Shown here: piece by piece, positions 1 through 9,150 of the stretch
Layout of the letters: every line of letters starts with the position of its first letter
Numbering within the stretch: the first letter of the stretch is position 1
Notes under the pieces: generated by a model
What the model was told of the DNA's origin: nothing
Databases searched by the model: none
Seen by the model: only the letters and a program-made list of their open reading frames with translations
Source of the DNA: a candidate division WOR-3 bacterium
Lineage (GTDB): Bacteria; SDB-A
Length of the DNA: 46,480 bases
Direction: 5' to 3'
Assembly: GCA_016934535.1 (NCBI GenBank)
Contig: JAFGSQ010000042.1
Span: 1-46,480 of the forward strand
Made by a program: the position numbers and the translations under genes

Positions 1-870
1 ACTTTTCCCTTTCAGGGCGTATTCTATGTCGAGAACGCTTACGTGCTTCAGTTTTTTAAAAGCAGTCAGCATATCTCCTCTCAATGGAGGATGCGCAAGC
101 GAAGCAAAGACATTGAGAGGGATGGTGTAAACAAGTTTTTCGTAGGAAATTTCGCGTTTTTCAGTTTTAATTGTTTTATCTTTGTAAAATATCTTGACTA
201 TTTTTTCGCCTGAACAGGCAGAAAAGAGTTTTTCAGACAAAGTTGCGGGAAGTAATCCAATACCGCCTTCAGGGTAGAAAAATTCGCTGTTGTAGCCGAT
301 TCCGTTTTTTTCATTTTTGAAGATGAAAGGCCTCAGAACCTGGTCTTCTTCGACTTTTGGGACAAATCTTCCGGTCCAGTCCGGAGCCAGCATCGACAAA
401 TCAGTCGTCCATAGCTTGTGATTGTAAGGATTGAAAAAATACTCGCAGATCACGTCCCCGAAAAGACTTCTGAATAATTCATCTGTAGTCCTGTATTTCT
501 TTTTTTTCACTCTTTTGAGAAATGACGTCAATGCCTGATAGGCTTCCTTCGGTTCGAGATGAGCAAGATTGGCTTGAAAAGGATAAGGGATCATTCTTGA
601 AGAATGCAAAATAAATGCTTTTCTGTCATGTTTTAAAAGCTTTAAATTCAGACCTTCAACAAATTTTCGGACATCTTTTCTCGAAAAATGCAGTAGGTGA
701 CCCGTGTAGTCGAATATGTAATCTTTATATCTCTCGGATCTGCACAGCCCTCCGAAATTCATTTCTTTTTCGACGAGTATGTAAGGGATGTTTTTTTTCT
801 GTAAAAAAAACGCCGCCGTCAAACCCGAAAGTCCTCCTCCGGCTATTGCGACGTTTGTTTTTTCAGTCAA
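1..870 (-). CDS. FAD-dependent amine oxidase / UDP-galactopyranose mutase-like flavoprotein (3' end cut by window)
   Basis: Open reading frame running off the left edge; 290 codons are visible. I chose a TTG start at 870 because a GGAGGT Shine-Dalgarno lies 6 nt upstream and the preceding gene stops 1 nt before it. The N-terminus has a Rossmann FAD-binding motif (VAIAGGGLSGL, about residues 7-17) followed by a glutamate-ended strand (LVEKE) and the GGLCRS segment typical of this superfamily. Further on, IPYPFQANL and NPYNHKLWTTDLSML resemble the conserved segments of UDP-galactopyranose mutases and the 'protoporphyrinogen oxidase-like' flavoproteins found in polysaccharide loci. Its position after a sugar-phosphate transferase and a Wzy_C protein supports a role in making or modifying a surface sugar. 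Substrate unknown; a true porphyrinogen oxidase is less likely in this context. Confidence 0.75.
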   Translation of the reverse strand, partial: MTEKTNVAIAGGGLSGLTAAFFLQKKNIPYILVEKEMNFGGLCRSERYKDYIFDYTGHLLHFSRKDVRKFVEGLNLKLLKHDRKAFILHSSRMIPYPFQANLAHLEPKEAYQALTSFLKRVKKKKYRTTDELFRSLFGDVICEYFFNPYNHKLWTTDLSMLAPDWTGRFVPKVEEDQVLRPFIFKNEKNGIGYNSEFFYPEGGIGLLPATLSEKLFSACSGEKIVKIFYKDKTIKTEKREISYEKLVYTIPLNVFASLAHPPLRGDMLTAFKKLKHVSVLDIEYALKGKS

Positions 871-871
871 T

Positions 872-1876
872 TCAGACCTCCGTTTTCAGAAGATAAATAC
901 CGAACACGACGCTCAATAAAATGAAAATCAGCGCCGCTGTGATCGAAACAGGAGGACTGACAAAAACAAGGCACAGGGAAACTGCCGCCGTGAGAATTGC
1001 TGCAAAAGAAACAAATACGAGGATTTTAGTGTCAGAAAAACCTTTCTTTCTCATTCTGAGCGCGAAATGATCGGGAGATCCAAGATAGAACGGTTTTTTT
1101 TTCGCAATCCTTATAAGGACTACGTAAGCGAGGTCGAAAAGCGGAACGAACAGAATGAACAATGGTGTAAAAATACCGGCGCTGTAATTATAACTGTAGC
1201 TTACTCTCATCGAAAGAGCTCCAATAATCAAACCAATGAGCATACTTCCCGCGTCACCGAGGAAAATGACAGCTTTTGGTTTGTTGTATCTTAAAAATCC
1301 CAAAAGAGCTCCGCATAATATGAGAGCCAAAGATGCCACCTGATAATCCGATTCTGCAAACGCAAAAAAGGCTATGAGCAAAGCTGCAAAAAAAGCGGTG
1401 AGAGAGCACATTCCGTCGAGTATATCTATTATATTATAGGCGTTCATGCAAGTGAGAAGCCAGAATACTGTCAAAGGAAAGTTTATCCACCAGGGCAAAC
1501 TGACAACTTCAATCATTATTCCGGATTTGACGACGGTCAAAGCGGCGAATATCTGTCCGGCAAGTTTTACCGAAGGCTTTAGCGCCTGCAGATCGTCGAG
1601 GATGCCGACGATTACAATTATGCTTGCGGCGAGCAATAATCCGAGAACCATGTTGTCAAAAAAGAGAAACGCCGAGGCAGATATCAGAATTGAAGCAAAA
1701 ATCGATATTCCACCGAGATACGGTGTCGGTATTCCGTGTTTTTTCAATTTTTCGTCTGGTTTGTCGACAATTCCGAAATACAAAGCTGCACGCCGGGCTA
1801 CAGGCGTCGTATACAGGCATAGAAAAACTGAAACCAAAAAGCTTGCGGCTAAAGTAATTTTCTCATTGAACAACAA
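872..1876 (-). CDS. WecA/MraY-family undecaprenyl-phosphate sugar-1-phosphate transferase
   Basis: Polytopic membrane enzyme of 334 aa, normal for the family, predicted to move a sugar-1-phosphate (usually GlcNAc-1-P) from a UDP-sugar to undecaprenyl phosphate and so begin glycan synthesis on the inner face of the membrane. Family signatures are visible: TPYLGG near residue 51, the Mg-binding DD pair at 94-95 (ILDDLQALKPS), NIIDILDG at 148-155, FLGDAGS at 205-211 and the cytoplasmic SPDH segment at 267-270. Around ten hydrophobic segments cover the protein. The start is TTG at 1876 with GAGGAG 8 nt upstream, which makes it overlap the end of the Wzy_C gene by 14 nt. WecA/TagO-like is favoured over MraY because the neighbours are surface-glycan genes and not murein genes; the exact sugar cannot be read from sequence. 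Confidence 0.9.
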   Translation of the reverse strand: MLFNEKITLAASFLVSVFLCLYTTPVARRAALYFGIVDKPDEKLKKHGIPTPYLGGISIFASILISASAFLFFDNMVLGLLLAASIIVIVGILDDLQALKPSVKLAGQIFAALTVVKSGIMIEVVSLPWWINFPLTVFWLLTCMNAYNIIDILDGMCSLTAFFAALLIAFFAFAESDYQVASLALILCGALLGFLRYNKPKAVIFLGDAGSMLIGLIIGALSMRVSYSYNYSAGIFTPLFILFVPLFDLAYVVLIRIAKKKPFYLGSPDHFALRMRKKGFSDTKILVFVSFAAILTAAVSLCLVFVSPPVSITAALIFILLSVVFGIYLLKTEV

Positions 1877-3929
1877 GCCTGAGTCTCCTCAATGAATCTT
1901 CCGCGCCGGGAGATAATTCTATTGCTTCAATCTGCCGGAAATATTCCGTCAGGCTTTCTCCCAATTTGTTACCTGCTAAAAAAGAAGCGTACGCCAGGAT
2001 GAAGTCCTCGCTTTCAAAATACAAAGGAATAATCCTTTTTACAAACGATTCAGCACTCTCCTTGTATCCCCTGTCGAAAAGCCTTTGAGCCACCGGTACG
2101 GCGTATCTGAAATCACTGACAAAATATGTGTCCTGAATGTTGGAACTATGTGAAAGTAAACTGTCTAAATTCCATAAAACAGCAGCATCATCTCCAACTA
2201 TATTCAGTCTGTATGCCATCTCGAAAACAGCAATGGATCGCGGTTCCAACTCAAATGCTTTTTTTATCAATTCGACCTTTTTGAATCCGTCTTTTTCATA
2301 TCGCGCGAGATTCAGCAAATTAAATGCATTGTTCGGTTCGAGTTTCGCGAGTTCTCCGGAAACAAAATATGATTGATCAAAATCTCCCGCCTTTTCAGAA
2401 ATGACAAGAGTTCTTTTCCACCTCCTGTAATCCCTTTCGAGCATCGAGGACCTGAGAGAATGTTTGAACGCTTTTTGAAGCCAAAGAGTGTTTTTTGATC
2501 TGATCCAGTAATATTCGTAAATATAGCTTTTCAGATAATCAATGTCGGGATTCAAAGGATCTATGTAAGACACGGCTGACAGGGCAACTTGGGCTGAAAT
2601 TACCCTGTCCGTGTTCCCTGATTCTATGTCACGGACTATTTTTGTGTATACTAGTTCCGATACAAAGGCTCCGAGAACCCACAATACATATAAAGTCAAA
2701 ATTGCCACTGTCCATCTTTTTATTTTCAATCCGGATTTTCCTGCCAGTTTGATTTCTTTTCTCGGCAGGGAAATACCTATCATAATTGCCCCAAGATATT
2801 CTCCCAAAGGCGGATAGAACACTGTGTCGAAGGCACATACGAGAAGAAACCAAAAAACTATGTAAGTTGAATATTCGGTTTTATTTTCTTTCAAAGGCGT
2901 TCTGAAAGAGCTTTTTGCGGCTCTGATGATAATGAGCGTCAGAAATATTGCCGCTGGTATTCCTGCTTCGACAGCTGTTTCGAGGAAGTTGTTGTGAGCG
3001 TATTCTGCGCATTTGCCGTATCTGAAAATCTGGAAGTTTTGCGGAAAATTTTTCAGAAGTGCTGCAAATTGAAAAGATCCCGGTCCAAACCCAAAAAAAG
3101 GTTTCATCGCTATAAGCTGAATGCTCTGTTTCCATATCAGAAGTCGTGTCATATGATAAGGATCTCCCCCGAGAATATCTCTTCCTCCGAATTTTTTTAA
3201 AACAATAAGAACGGCAATCACAAGGCCAATCCCGGCCATTATAATTCCCGTCCTTTTTAACCAGCTTCTACTCATAAAAGCCAGAGGAAACAATAAAAAA
3301 ACCACGACCCTTGATCCGGAAAGTACAAGTGCCGTCGATATCATAAAAACAGGCAAAAAGAGAACAAACAATTCATTTTTCGTTCGAAGATTTCTGTTTT
3401 TGAAGAAAAGATGTACAGAAGCTATAAGGCACGCTCCAAGAAAGTGAGAATAGAAATTTGAATAAGTACCGAAAGTTCCCGCCGCCCTCGAAGTCATACC
3501 CGTTGCGAACTGAATAATTCCCAAGGCTGCCTGCGCTGATCCGAAGACGGTCAAAAATATCTGAAACGCGCCGGTTTTCAGTTTATCTTTAAGGAATTGG
3601 TTGGCCAAAAATATCAACCCGAAAAAAGCCAACCATTCTCTCCATCTCTCGGCGCTTCCGTAAGGCGTGTCTGAAAGCCACGCCGATATCAGAGACCACA
3701 AAGCGAGAACGCCTAAAATCAGCATATACTTTGATCTGTACAGAACGAAATTTTTGTTTACGTAGTAGTAAACGTAGAATCCGAAAAGCGCCACGGAAGT
3801 TATTTCAAGAGTCAACGGACCGAACGCATGAACGCTTCCGTTGAAAACCGAGAGAATTATTAAAAAAAAGAAAACGACAGAGTTCAGAAGTATTTCAAAT
3901 TTCTTTTCTTTTTTTTCAATCAAAGCCAT
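1863..3929 (-). CDS. O-antigen ligase / Wzy_C family membrane protein with C-terminal helical repeats
   Basis: 688 aa. About the first 430 residues are a polytopic membrane region with the Wzy_C family hallmark HNNFLETAVEAGIPAA near residue 312, in the long periplasmic loop where WaaL, Wzy and PilO/PglL-type oligosaccharyltransferases have catalytic residues. The remaining 260 residues are soluble and contain TPR-like helical pairs (for example around LAKLEPNNAFNLLNLARYE). Known family members transfer or polymerise undecaprenyl-linked glycans on the periplasmic side. The gene starts with ATG inside the end of the response regulator gene (14-nt overlap) without a strong Shine-Dalgarno, so translational coupling is likely. 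Because it lies downstream of pilus genes, a pilin O-oligosaccharyltransferase is a real alternative to an O-antigen ligase; sequence alone cannot decide. Confidence 0.82.
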   Translation of the reverse strand: MALIEKKEKKFEILLNSVVFFFLIILSVFNGSVHAFGPLTLEITSVALFGFYVYYYVNKNFVLYRSKYMLILGVLALWSLISAWLSDTPYGSAERWREWLAFFGLIFLANQFLKDKLKTGAFQIFLTVFGSAQAALGIIQFATGMTSRAAGTFGTYSNFYSHFLGACLIASVHLFFKNRNLRTKNELFVLFLPVFMISTALVLSGSRVVVFLLFPLAFMSRSWLKRTGIIMAGIGLVIAVLIVLKKFGGRDILGGDPYHMTRLLIWKQSIQLIAMKPFFGFGPGSFQFAALLKNFPQNFQIFRYGKCAEYAHNNFLETAVEAGIPAAIFLTLIIIRAAKSSFRTPLKENKTEYSTYIVFWFLLVCAFDTVFYPPLGEYLGAIMIGISLPRKEIKLAGKSGLKIKRWTVAILTLYVLWVLGAFVSELVYTKIVRDIESGNTDRVISAQVALSAVSYIDPLNPDIDYLKSYIYEYYWIRSKNTLWLQKAFKHSLRSSMLERDYRRWKRTLVISEKAGDFDQSYFVSGELAKLEPNNAFNLLNLARYEKDGFKKVELIKKAFELEPRSIAVFEMAYRLNIVGDDAAVLWNLDSLLSHSSNIQDTYFVSDFRYAVPVAQRLFDRGYKESAESFVKRIIPLYFESEDFILAYASFLAGNKLGESLTEYFRQIEAIELSPGAEDSLRRLRLVVQ

Positions 3930-5232
3930 ATTTTTTCATCTTTCTGTAAAGCGTGGAAACGTCAATTCCGAGAACGCTTGCAGCTCTGTTCTTATTATCT
4001 TTGCACAATTTCAGCGTTTTTTGAATGGCTTCTCTCTCAATATCATCGAGAGAACCGAAACCGTAATTTTCCTTTCCAGCTTCCTCGCTGAAATCACCAA
4101 GGTTTATCGTCTCTCCGTCCGATAGAATGACTGCTTTTTCAATGAAGTTCTCAAGTTCCCTGATATTGCCTTTCCATGGTCTGGAAAGAAGGAATCTCTC
4201 GGATTCCGAAGAAAGTTTTCTTTTCAATCCGTGCTTTCTCGAGAAGTAACCGACAAAATATTCGGCAATCGGAATTATATCTTCTCTTCTCGACCTGAGC
4301 GGCGGGATTTCAACACTGACGACGTTGATCCTGTAGTAGAGATCTTCTCTGAATTTCTTGGCGTCCAGAAGCTTTTTCAAGTCTCTGTTTGTCGCCGCAA
4401 TAATTCTGACATCTATTTTCAGAGATGATGTGGATCCTATCGGATTTATTTCTTTCTCCTGAATGGCTCTGAGTACCTTGACTTGCGTTGAAACAGGAAT
4501 TTCTCCTATTTCATCCAGAAACAGCGTTCCTCCGTCGGCTATTTTGAATAAACCGTCCTTATCGGCGTGAGCACTTGTAAAAGATCCTTTTTTGTGCCCA
4601 AAAAGCTCGCTTTCAAGAAGAGTTTCCGGTATGGCGGCGCAATTGACGGTAACCATGGGTTTATTTCTTCGGACGCTCCATTGATGTATTAGTTTCGCTA
4701 TCATTTCCTTGCCCGTTCCTGTTTCACCGCTGAGTGTTATTGTTACGTCGGTGGGGGCGACCTTTTTTAGTTTTTCGATTATTGAAAATAGTCCGGAATC
4801 AAGCCCGATTATTTTTTTATTGCCGTCGAAAAAGAGATTTCTGAAATACTGCGCTTCTCTCTGAATGGAGTATTTTTCAATGGTTTTTCTCACTCTGGCT
4901 ATGAGTTCACTGACGTCAAAAGGTTTCATAAGATAATCGTCCGCTCCGAATCTTAGCGCCTGGACTGCCGATTCGATAGAGGCGTAAGCCGTAAGCAGAA
5001 TAAATCCGGTGTTCGGAGAATTCTTTTTAACCGTCTCAAGAACGTCTATTCCGCTTTTTTGAGGCATTTTTATATCGCTTATCACTATATCAAAATTCTC
5101 GTTTTCGATCATTGAAATTGCCGACGAGCCGGAATCGCACTCGACAGTCTGAAAACCTTCCTGTGACAAGGCCATTGAAATTACTTTAAGAAGACCTTTT
5201 TCGTCGTCTACAATGAGAATTTTCTTGTTCAA
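3916..5232 (-). CDS. pilR: PilR/NtrC-type sigma54-dependent response regulator with variant GAFTGA motif
   Basis: 438 aa with the three standard NtrC modules. The receiver domain has the acidic pair D9/D10, phospho-acceptor D53, T81 and K103. The AAA+ domain has Walker A GETGTGKE (169-176) and Walker B TLFLDE (236-241). The sigma54-contacting loop reads GSFTSA at 216-221 instead of GAFTGA. The C-terminal 40 residues form a Fis-type helix-turn-helix ([20 protein letters not shown]). It should activate sigma54 promoters when phosphorylated by the kinase encoded just upstream; the two genes overlap by 4 nt (ATGA). Location after pilB-pilB-pilT-pilC makes PilR the best name, although no pilin promoter is in view. 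The altered loop raises the question whether it still works with sigma54. Confidence 0.88.
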   Translation of the reverse strand: MNKKILIVDDEKGLLKVISMALSQEGFQTVECDSGSSAISMIENENFDIVISDIKMPQKSGIDVLETVKKNSPNTGFILLTAYASIESAVQALRFGADDYLMKPFDVSELIARVRKTIEKYSIQREAQYFRNLFFDGNKKIIGLDSGLFSIIEKLKKVAPTDVTITLSGETGTGKEMIAKLIHQWSVRRNKPMVTVNCAAIPETLLESELFGHKKGSFTSAHADKDGLFKIADGGTLFLDEIGEIPVSTQVKVLRAIQEKEINPIGSTSSLKIDVRIIAATNRDLKKLLDAKKFREDLYYRINVVSVEIPPLRSRREDIIPIAEYFVGYFSRKHGLKRKLSSESERFLLSRPWKGNIRELENFIEKAVILSDGETINLGDFSEEAGKENYGFGSLDDIEREAIQKTLKLCKDNKNRAASVLGIDVSTLYRKMKKYGFD

Positions 5233-6809
5233 TGTCCCTGCCTCTCCTCATAACTGTCGAACATCAGAAAAAATTCAGAACCTTTTCCTTCTTCCGATTC
5301 TACTCTGACTTCCCATCCGTGCATAGCAGCTATCTTTTTTACTATCGAGAGTCCGAGCCCGTTTCCTTCGTCCGATTCAGTGAAGAAAGGATTAAAAATT
5401 TTTGACAACACCTGCGGTCTTATCCCGGTACCCCTGTCCTTAACTGAAAGAACGAGTTTTTCTCCTGCTTTTTTTACCCTAACTTCAATGCTTTTTTTCC
5501 CACTGTCCTTGACAGCTTTATACGCATTGCTCATCAAATTGAAAAGAACCTGTTTAAGCTGGTTTTTATCCGCGAAGACTCTGACGTCAGGGGGGCATAG
5601 CATCGTCTCTATTTCCAAATCTTCTTTCGCCATCGAAAAAGCCTTGACAGCGTCATTGACCACATCCCTGAGGCATACAGTTTTCTTTTTGGGATCAGGA
5701 AGCCTTGAAAATGAAAGAAAGTCTTCTATCAAATTGTTGATTCTGTCAATTTCGTTTTTCGCTATTCGTGCGACATCTTTTCCGCTGTTTTCGATGTTCT
5801 TGGAGAGTAAATCTATAGAAACCCTTATTGAAGCGAGAGGATTTCTCAATTCGTGGGCTATGTTCGCACTCATTTCCCCTATTAGCGCCATTTGATTTAT
5901 CTCGTTAAGCTTTTTGTCTTTTTCCAGGATGTCAGTAATGTCATGCAAGACCATTATTCTTCCAATTACTTTCTCTTTTTGATCTTTTACTTCGTTCAGA
6001 TCGCATTTCAAATTTCTTTTTTTCCCGTCGAGACCTATTAAATCAATTGAAACCGTTTTATCTTCGAACCATCGTTTCGCCTTTTCGGGAATTGTGTCGC
6101 CGGGAGCGAGCATTCCTATACCCGAGAACATAATAAATGAAGGATTCACGAAAACGGTTTCAAAAGAACTGTTGACAGTAAGCAATCCTTCCCTCATTGA
6201 CCTCAGTATGTCGTCCGTAGTGTGCCTGACGTATTCGAGTTGCCTGGTCTTGGCCGCCGATTTTTCTTCCATCCACACGGACATTGCTGTTATTATTGCC
6301 GAAGAAAGCAATGCGTATAATAGTTGCATGACATACACATTCGATTCAGTGTCTTTGGTCGATGTTTTCTGCAGAAAGCTTAGTTTTCCATCAATAAAGT
6401 AATAAACACCCCGACTCTGAAGCACCAAAATAACGACATAAAAAGCCATCGTTACAGCCAGGGACGTCCAAGCTGCCTTCGCGCCCTTTTTCATTGTGAA
6501 CACGAGTATAATAAGAAAATAAAGCATGTAGAGACTGCTGTCCGTGCCTCCGGACATGACAATGACGGCAGAAGCAGTGATGGCGTCAAGGACAATATTG
6601 AATAACCATACCTGACGGAGCTTTTTTGAAGCGTACAGCTCCGCGAGACTGTTGAAAGATGATATAAATGTTATGAAAGAAATATTTAACGGAGCGGAGC
6701 CGTCAAAAGGCAGAGACACAATCAGAGATATCAGGAAAAAAAAGAAAGGGCGATAGAAAGCTACCGCCTCTTCCCGCAAGCGAAATCTGGGAATTCCTGA
6801 GTTTTTCAA
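5229..6809 (-). CDS. pilS: PilS-like membrane sensor histidine kinase
   Basis: 526 aa. Residues 20-180 carry about six hydrophobic segments including SGGTDSSL at 86-93, like the membrane domain of PilS. A PAS-like region follows (about 195-295). The HisKA domain has the phospho-acceptor H319 in NIAHELRNPLASIRV. The HATPase domain has an N box (NQLKQVLFNLMSNAYKAV), a G1 box (DRGTGI) and a G2 box (GNGLGLSIVKKI). The kinase should sense a membrane signal and phosphorylate the regulator downstream. The start is a TTG at 6809, 8 nt after the PilC stop and without a clear Shine-Dalgarno, so the exact start is less certain than the gene itself. Membership in the pilus block is the main reason for calling it PilS and not a generic NtrB-type kinase. 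Confidence 0.87.
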   Translation of the reverse strand: MKNSGIPRFRLREEAVAFYRPFFFFLISLIVSLPFDGSAPLNISFITFISSFNSLAELYASKKLRQVWLFNIVLDAITASAVIVMSGGTDSSLYMLYFLIILVFTMKKGAKAAWTSLAVTMAFYVVILVLQSRGVYYFIDGKLSFLQKTSTKDTESNVYVMQLLYALLSSAIITAMSVWMEEKSAAKTRQLEYVRHTTDDILRSMREGLLTVNSSFETVFVNPSFIMFSGIGMLAPGDTIPEKAKRWFEDKTVSIDLIGLDGKKRNLKCDLNEVKDQKEKVIGRIMVLHDITDILEKDKKLNEINQMALIGEMSANIAHELRNPLASIRVSIDLLSKNIENSGKDVARIAKNEIDRINNLIEDFLSFSRLPDPKKKTVCLRDVVNDAVKAFSMAKEDLEIETMLCPPDVRVFADKNQLKQVLFNLMSNAYKAVKDSGKKSIEVRVKKAGEKLVLSVKDRGTGIRPQVLSKIFNPFFTESDEGNGLGLSIVKKIAAMHGWEVRVESEEGKGSEFFLMFDSYEERQGH

Positions 6810-6817
6810 GAAATTTA

Positions 6818-8041
6818 TTAGCCCGCGTGCTCCATGAAAGTCGACGCCATCGTGAAAATGGGCAGATACATAGCGACGACGAGACCTCCTATTACGACAC
6901 CGAGAACAATCATGATTATTGGCTCAAGAGCGGCCGTGAGGTTTTCCACTGCCTGATCAACTTCCTGGTCGTAGAAATCGGCGACTTTTGACAGCATAAC
7001 ATCCAACTGTCCGCTCTGTTCTCCTATTCTCACCATCTGAATAACCATCGGAGGGAATATTTTCTCTCTCGCGAGTGGTCCTGAAATGTCTTCTCCTTCG
7101 CTGATGGATGTTCTTGCGGCGTAAATAGCATTTTCTACAAGAGAATTCCCCGCTGTCTTGGCAGTTATTTCGAGCGAATCGAGAATAGCGACACCGCTTG
7201 ACAGAAGAGTCGAAAGAGTTCTCGAAAATCTCGCTATGGAAGATTTTCTGATAAGCGGTCCGAACACAGGGACAAGCAGCATTACTTTGTCTTTAATCAA
7301 CAATCCTTTCTTGGTTCTAACACCAAGTTTGTATCCGACTATAATACCGGCTATTACGATCAAAAACAGTACAAAATTTCCTCTCAGTACGTTTGAAATC
7401 ATCATTACTATCTGCGTCGGTAAAGGAAGATCCGCTCCAAGACCCTCGAACATAGACTTGAATGTCGGAAGAACGAACACGAGAATCGTCGCAACAGCTA
7501 AAATGGTCACTATTGTTATCATTGTCGGATAGATCATGGCGCCTCTGATTTTTGCCATCAATGCCGCGGATTTTTCCAGGTAAGTGGCAAGCCTTAAGAG
7601 GATGGTGTCGAGAGCACCGCCCTTTTCGCCGGCTTCGACCATGTTCACGTAAAGATCGGAAAAAAATCTTTTGTGCTTTCTCATAGCCTCGGCGAGAGTC
7701 GTTCCTCCTTCGACGTCCCCGGAAAGTTCTTTTAGCACCTTTTTGAAACCCGCGTTCTCTTCCTGTTCGTTTAATATCTCAAGACATCTCATCAAAGGAA
7801 GACCCGCATTTATCATGGTCGCAAATTGTCTCGTGAAAGCCGCCATTTCTTTGGTTCCGATACCAGTCGTAAGCTGGACTTCTTTCATCCTGTTGTAGAG
7901 AGTGTCTTTTCTCTTTATGGTGATCGGAGTTATTTTTTTCGATCTGAGCTGAATTTTGGCGTCCTGTATCGAGGAGGCAGTGAGTTCTCCAGACTCCTCA
8001 CTACCGTCGCTTCTAACACCTTTAAACACGAAGACAGCCAT
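6818..8041 (-). CDS. pilC: Type IV pilus inner-membrane platform protein PilC
   Basis: 407 aa, the usual length. Two T2SSF repeats are visible, each a cytoplasmic helical bundle followed by membrane helices: the first around residues 70-195 (FTRQFATMINAGLPLMRCLEIL) and the second around 270-400 (FSRTLSTLLSSGVAILDSLEI). The C-terminus carries the conserved hydrophobic run ALEPIIMIVLGVVIGG. PilC sits in the inner membrane and couples the PilB and PilT motors to pilin insertion or removal. ATG at 8041 is preceded by AGGAGG at good spacing. The gene lies 18 nt after pilT, so it is in the same transcript. Confidence 0.95.
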   Translation of the reverse strand: MAVFVFKGVRSDGSEESGELTASSIQDAKIQLRSKKITPITIKRKDTLYNRMKEVQLTTGIGTKEMAAFTRQFATMINAGLPLMRCLEILNEQEENAGFKKVLKELSGDVEGGTTLAEAMRKHKRFFSDLYVNMVEAGEKGGALDTILLRLATYLEKSAALMAKIRGAMIYPTMITIVTILAVATILVFVLPTFKSMFEGLGADLPLPTQIVMMISNVLRGNFVLFLIVIAGIIVGYKLGVRTKKGLLIKDKVMLLVPVFGPLIRKSSIARFSRTLSTLLSSGVAILDSLEITAKTAGNSLVENAIYAARTSISEGEDISGPLAREKIFPPMVIQMVRIGEQSGQLDVMLSKVADFYDQEVDQAVENLTAALEPIIMIVLGVVIGGLVVAMYLPIFTMASTFMEHAG

Positions 8042-8059
8042 GGAAACCTCCTGACTATT

Positions 8060-9139
8060 TTATTTCTTTGTTTTTCTGAAATCTTCCATCATTCTCTCGA
8101 GTTCCTCCGGATTCCTCGAGTTGGCAAAAGCCTGATCAAGATTAATATCCTTTTTCGACCAGCGGTCGAGAAGGCATTCGTTCATTGTCATCATTCCGAA
8201 TTTCTTTCCGGCCTGCATGAAATTGTAAATCTGATGGATTTTATCCTCTCTTATCAAAGCCGAGACCGCCGGCGTGATTACTAGTATTTCCATGGTCAGC
8301 GCTCTGCCTCCTTTGATTTTCGGGATCAAAGCTTGTGTAAGCACCGCTCTGAGAACAAAAGCGAGCTGGGACCTGACCTGAGACTGTCTGTTTGTCGGAA
8401 AAATATCTATAATTCTGTTAATGCTTTCTACCGCCGAATTCGTGTGAAGCGTACCGAAGGTCAAGTGTCCTGTTTCTGCTATAGTGAGTGCCGCTTCAGT
8501 TGTTTCGAGGTCTCTCATCTCGCCGACCATGACTACATCGGGGTCCTGTCTGAGGACGTATTTCAAAGCCGAAGTAAAGGATTTGGTGTCCGACCCGACC
8601 TGCCTTTGATTGACTATGCACGTTCTGTGCTGAAAAGTGTATTCGATAGGATCTTCGACGGTCACTATGTGTTTTTTCTTTTCCATGTTTATTTTATTTA
8701 TGAGAGCCGCTAGAGTTGTAGACTTGCCGCTACCCGTCGGACCGGTAACAAGGACGAGACCTTTTGCATAATTTGCCCATTCCGCAACTATCCTCGGCAG
8801 GCCGAGTTTGTCGAAAGACAGTATTTCGAAAGGGATTGTCCTTATGGCCATTGATACGTTGCCTCTCTGAAGGAATGCGTTGGCTCTGAATCTGCTTACT
8901 CCGGGTATTCCGAAACTCAGATCCAGTTCGTGTTCGTTTTCGAATTTCTTCTTCTGTTCGTCGTTGAGAATGGAATAAACAAGGGCTTGAGCGCTGTCAG
9001 GAGACAGTTTAGGATATTGTGAAGGCAGTATGTCGCCGTCTATCCTGAATACAGGAGGAGAGCCCACGGTCAAATGAAGGTCCGATGCTTTTCTTTCCAC
9101 CATTTCCCTGAGCAGATTTTCTATGCTTATAGTCGCCAT
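8060..9139 (-). CDS. pilT: Type IV pilus retraction ATPase PilT
   Basis: 359 aa, typical for PilT. Features seen in order: N-terminal PAS-like domain beginning with a short amphipathic helix; the AIRTIPFEI...LGLP segment characteristic of PilT; Walker A GPTGSGKST near residue 135; an Asp box (EDPIEYTF); Walker B VVMVGEMRD; His box TLHTNSA. It lacks the zinc-binding cysteine pairs and the MshEN N-terminal domain of PilB, which separates it from its two neighbours. It hydrolyses ATP to disassemble the pilus. The ATG at 9139 has an AGGAGG site upstream; it follows the second pilB with an 11-nt gap. Confidence 0.95.
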   Translation of the reverse strand: MATISIENLLREMVERKASDLHLTVGSPPVFRIDGDILPSQYPKLSPDSAQALVYSILNDEQKKKFENEHELDLSFGIPGVSRFRANAFLQRGNVSMAIRTIPFEILSFDKLGLPRIVAEWANYAKGLVLVTGPTGSGKSTTLAALINKINMEKKKHIVTVEDPIEYTFQHRTCIVNQRQVGSDTKSFTSALKYVLRQDPDVVMVGEMRDLETTEAALTIAETGHLTFGTLHTNSAVESINRIIDIFPTNRQSQVRSQLAFVLRAVLTQALIPKIKGGRALTMEILVITPAVSALIREDKIHQIYNFMQAGKKFGMMTMNECLLDRWSKKDINLDQAFANSRNPEELERMMEDFRKTKK

Positions 9140-9150
9140 GTTTCCTCCTG

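Noticed and set aside
5380-5895. Plus-strand open frame of 171 codons opposite the PilS-like gene
   Set aside because: Antisense shadow of the HATPase and HisKA region; composition is not protein-like.
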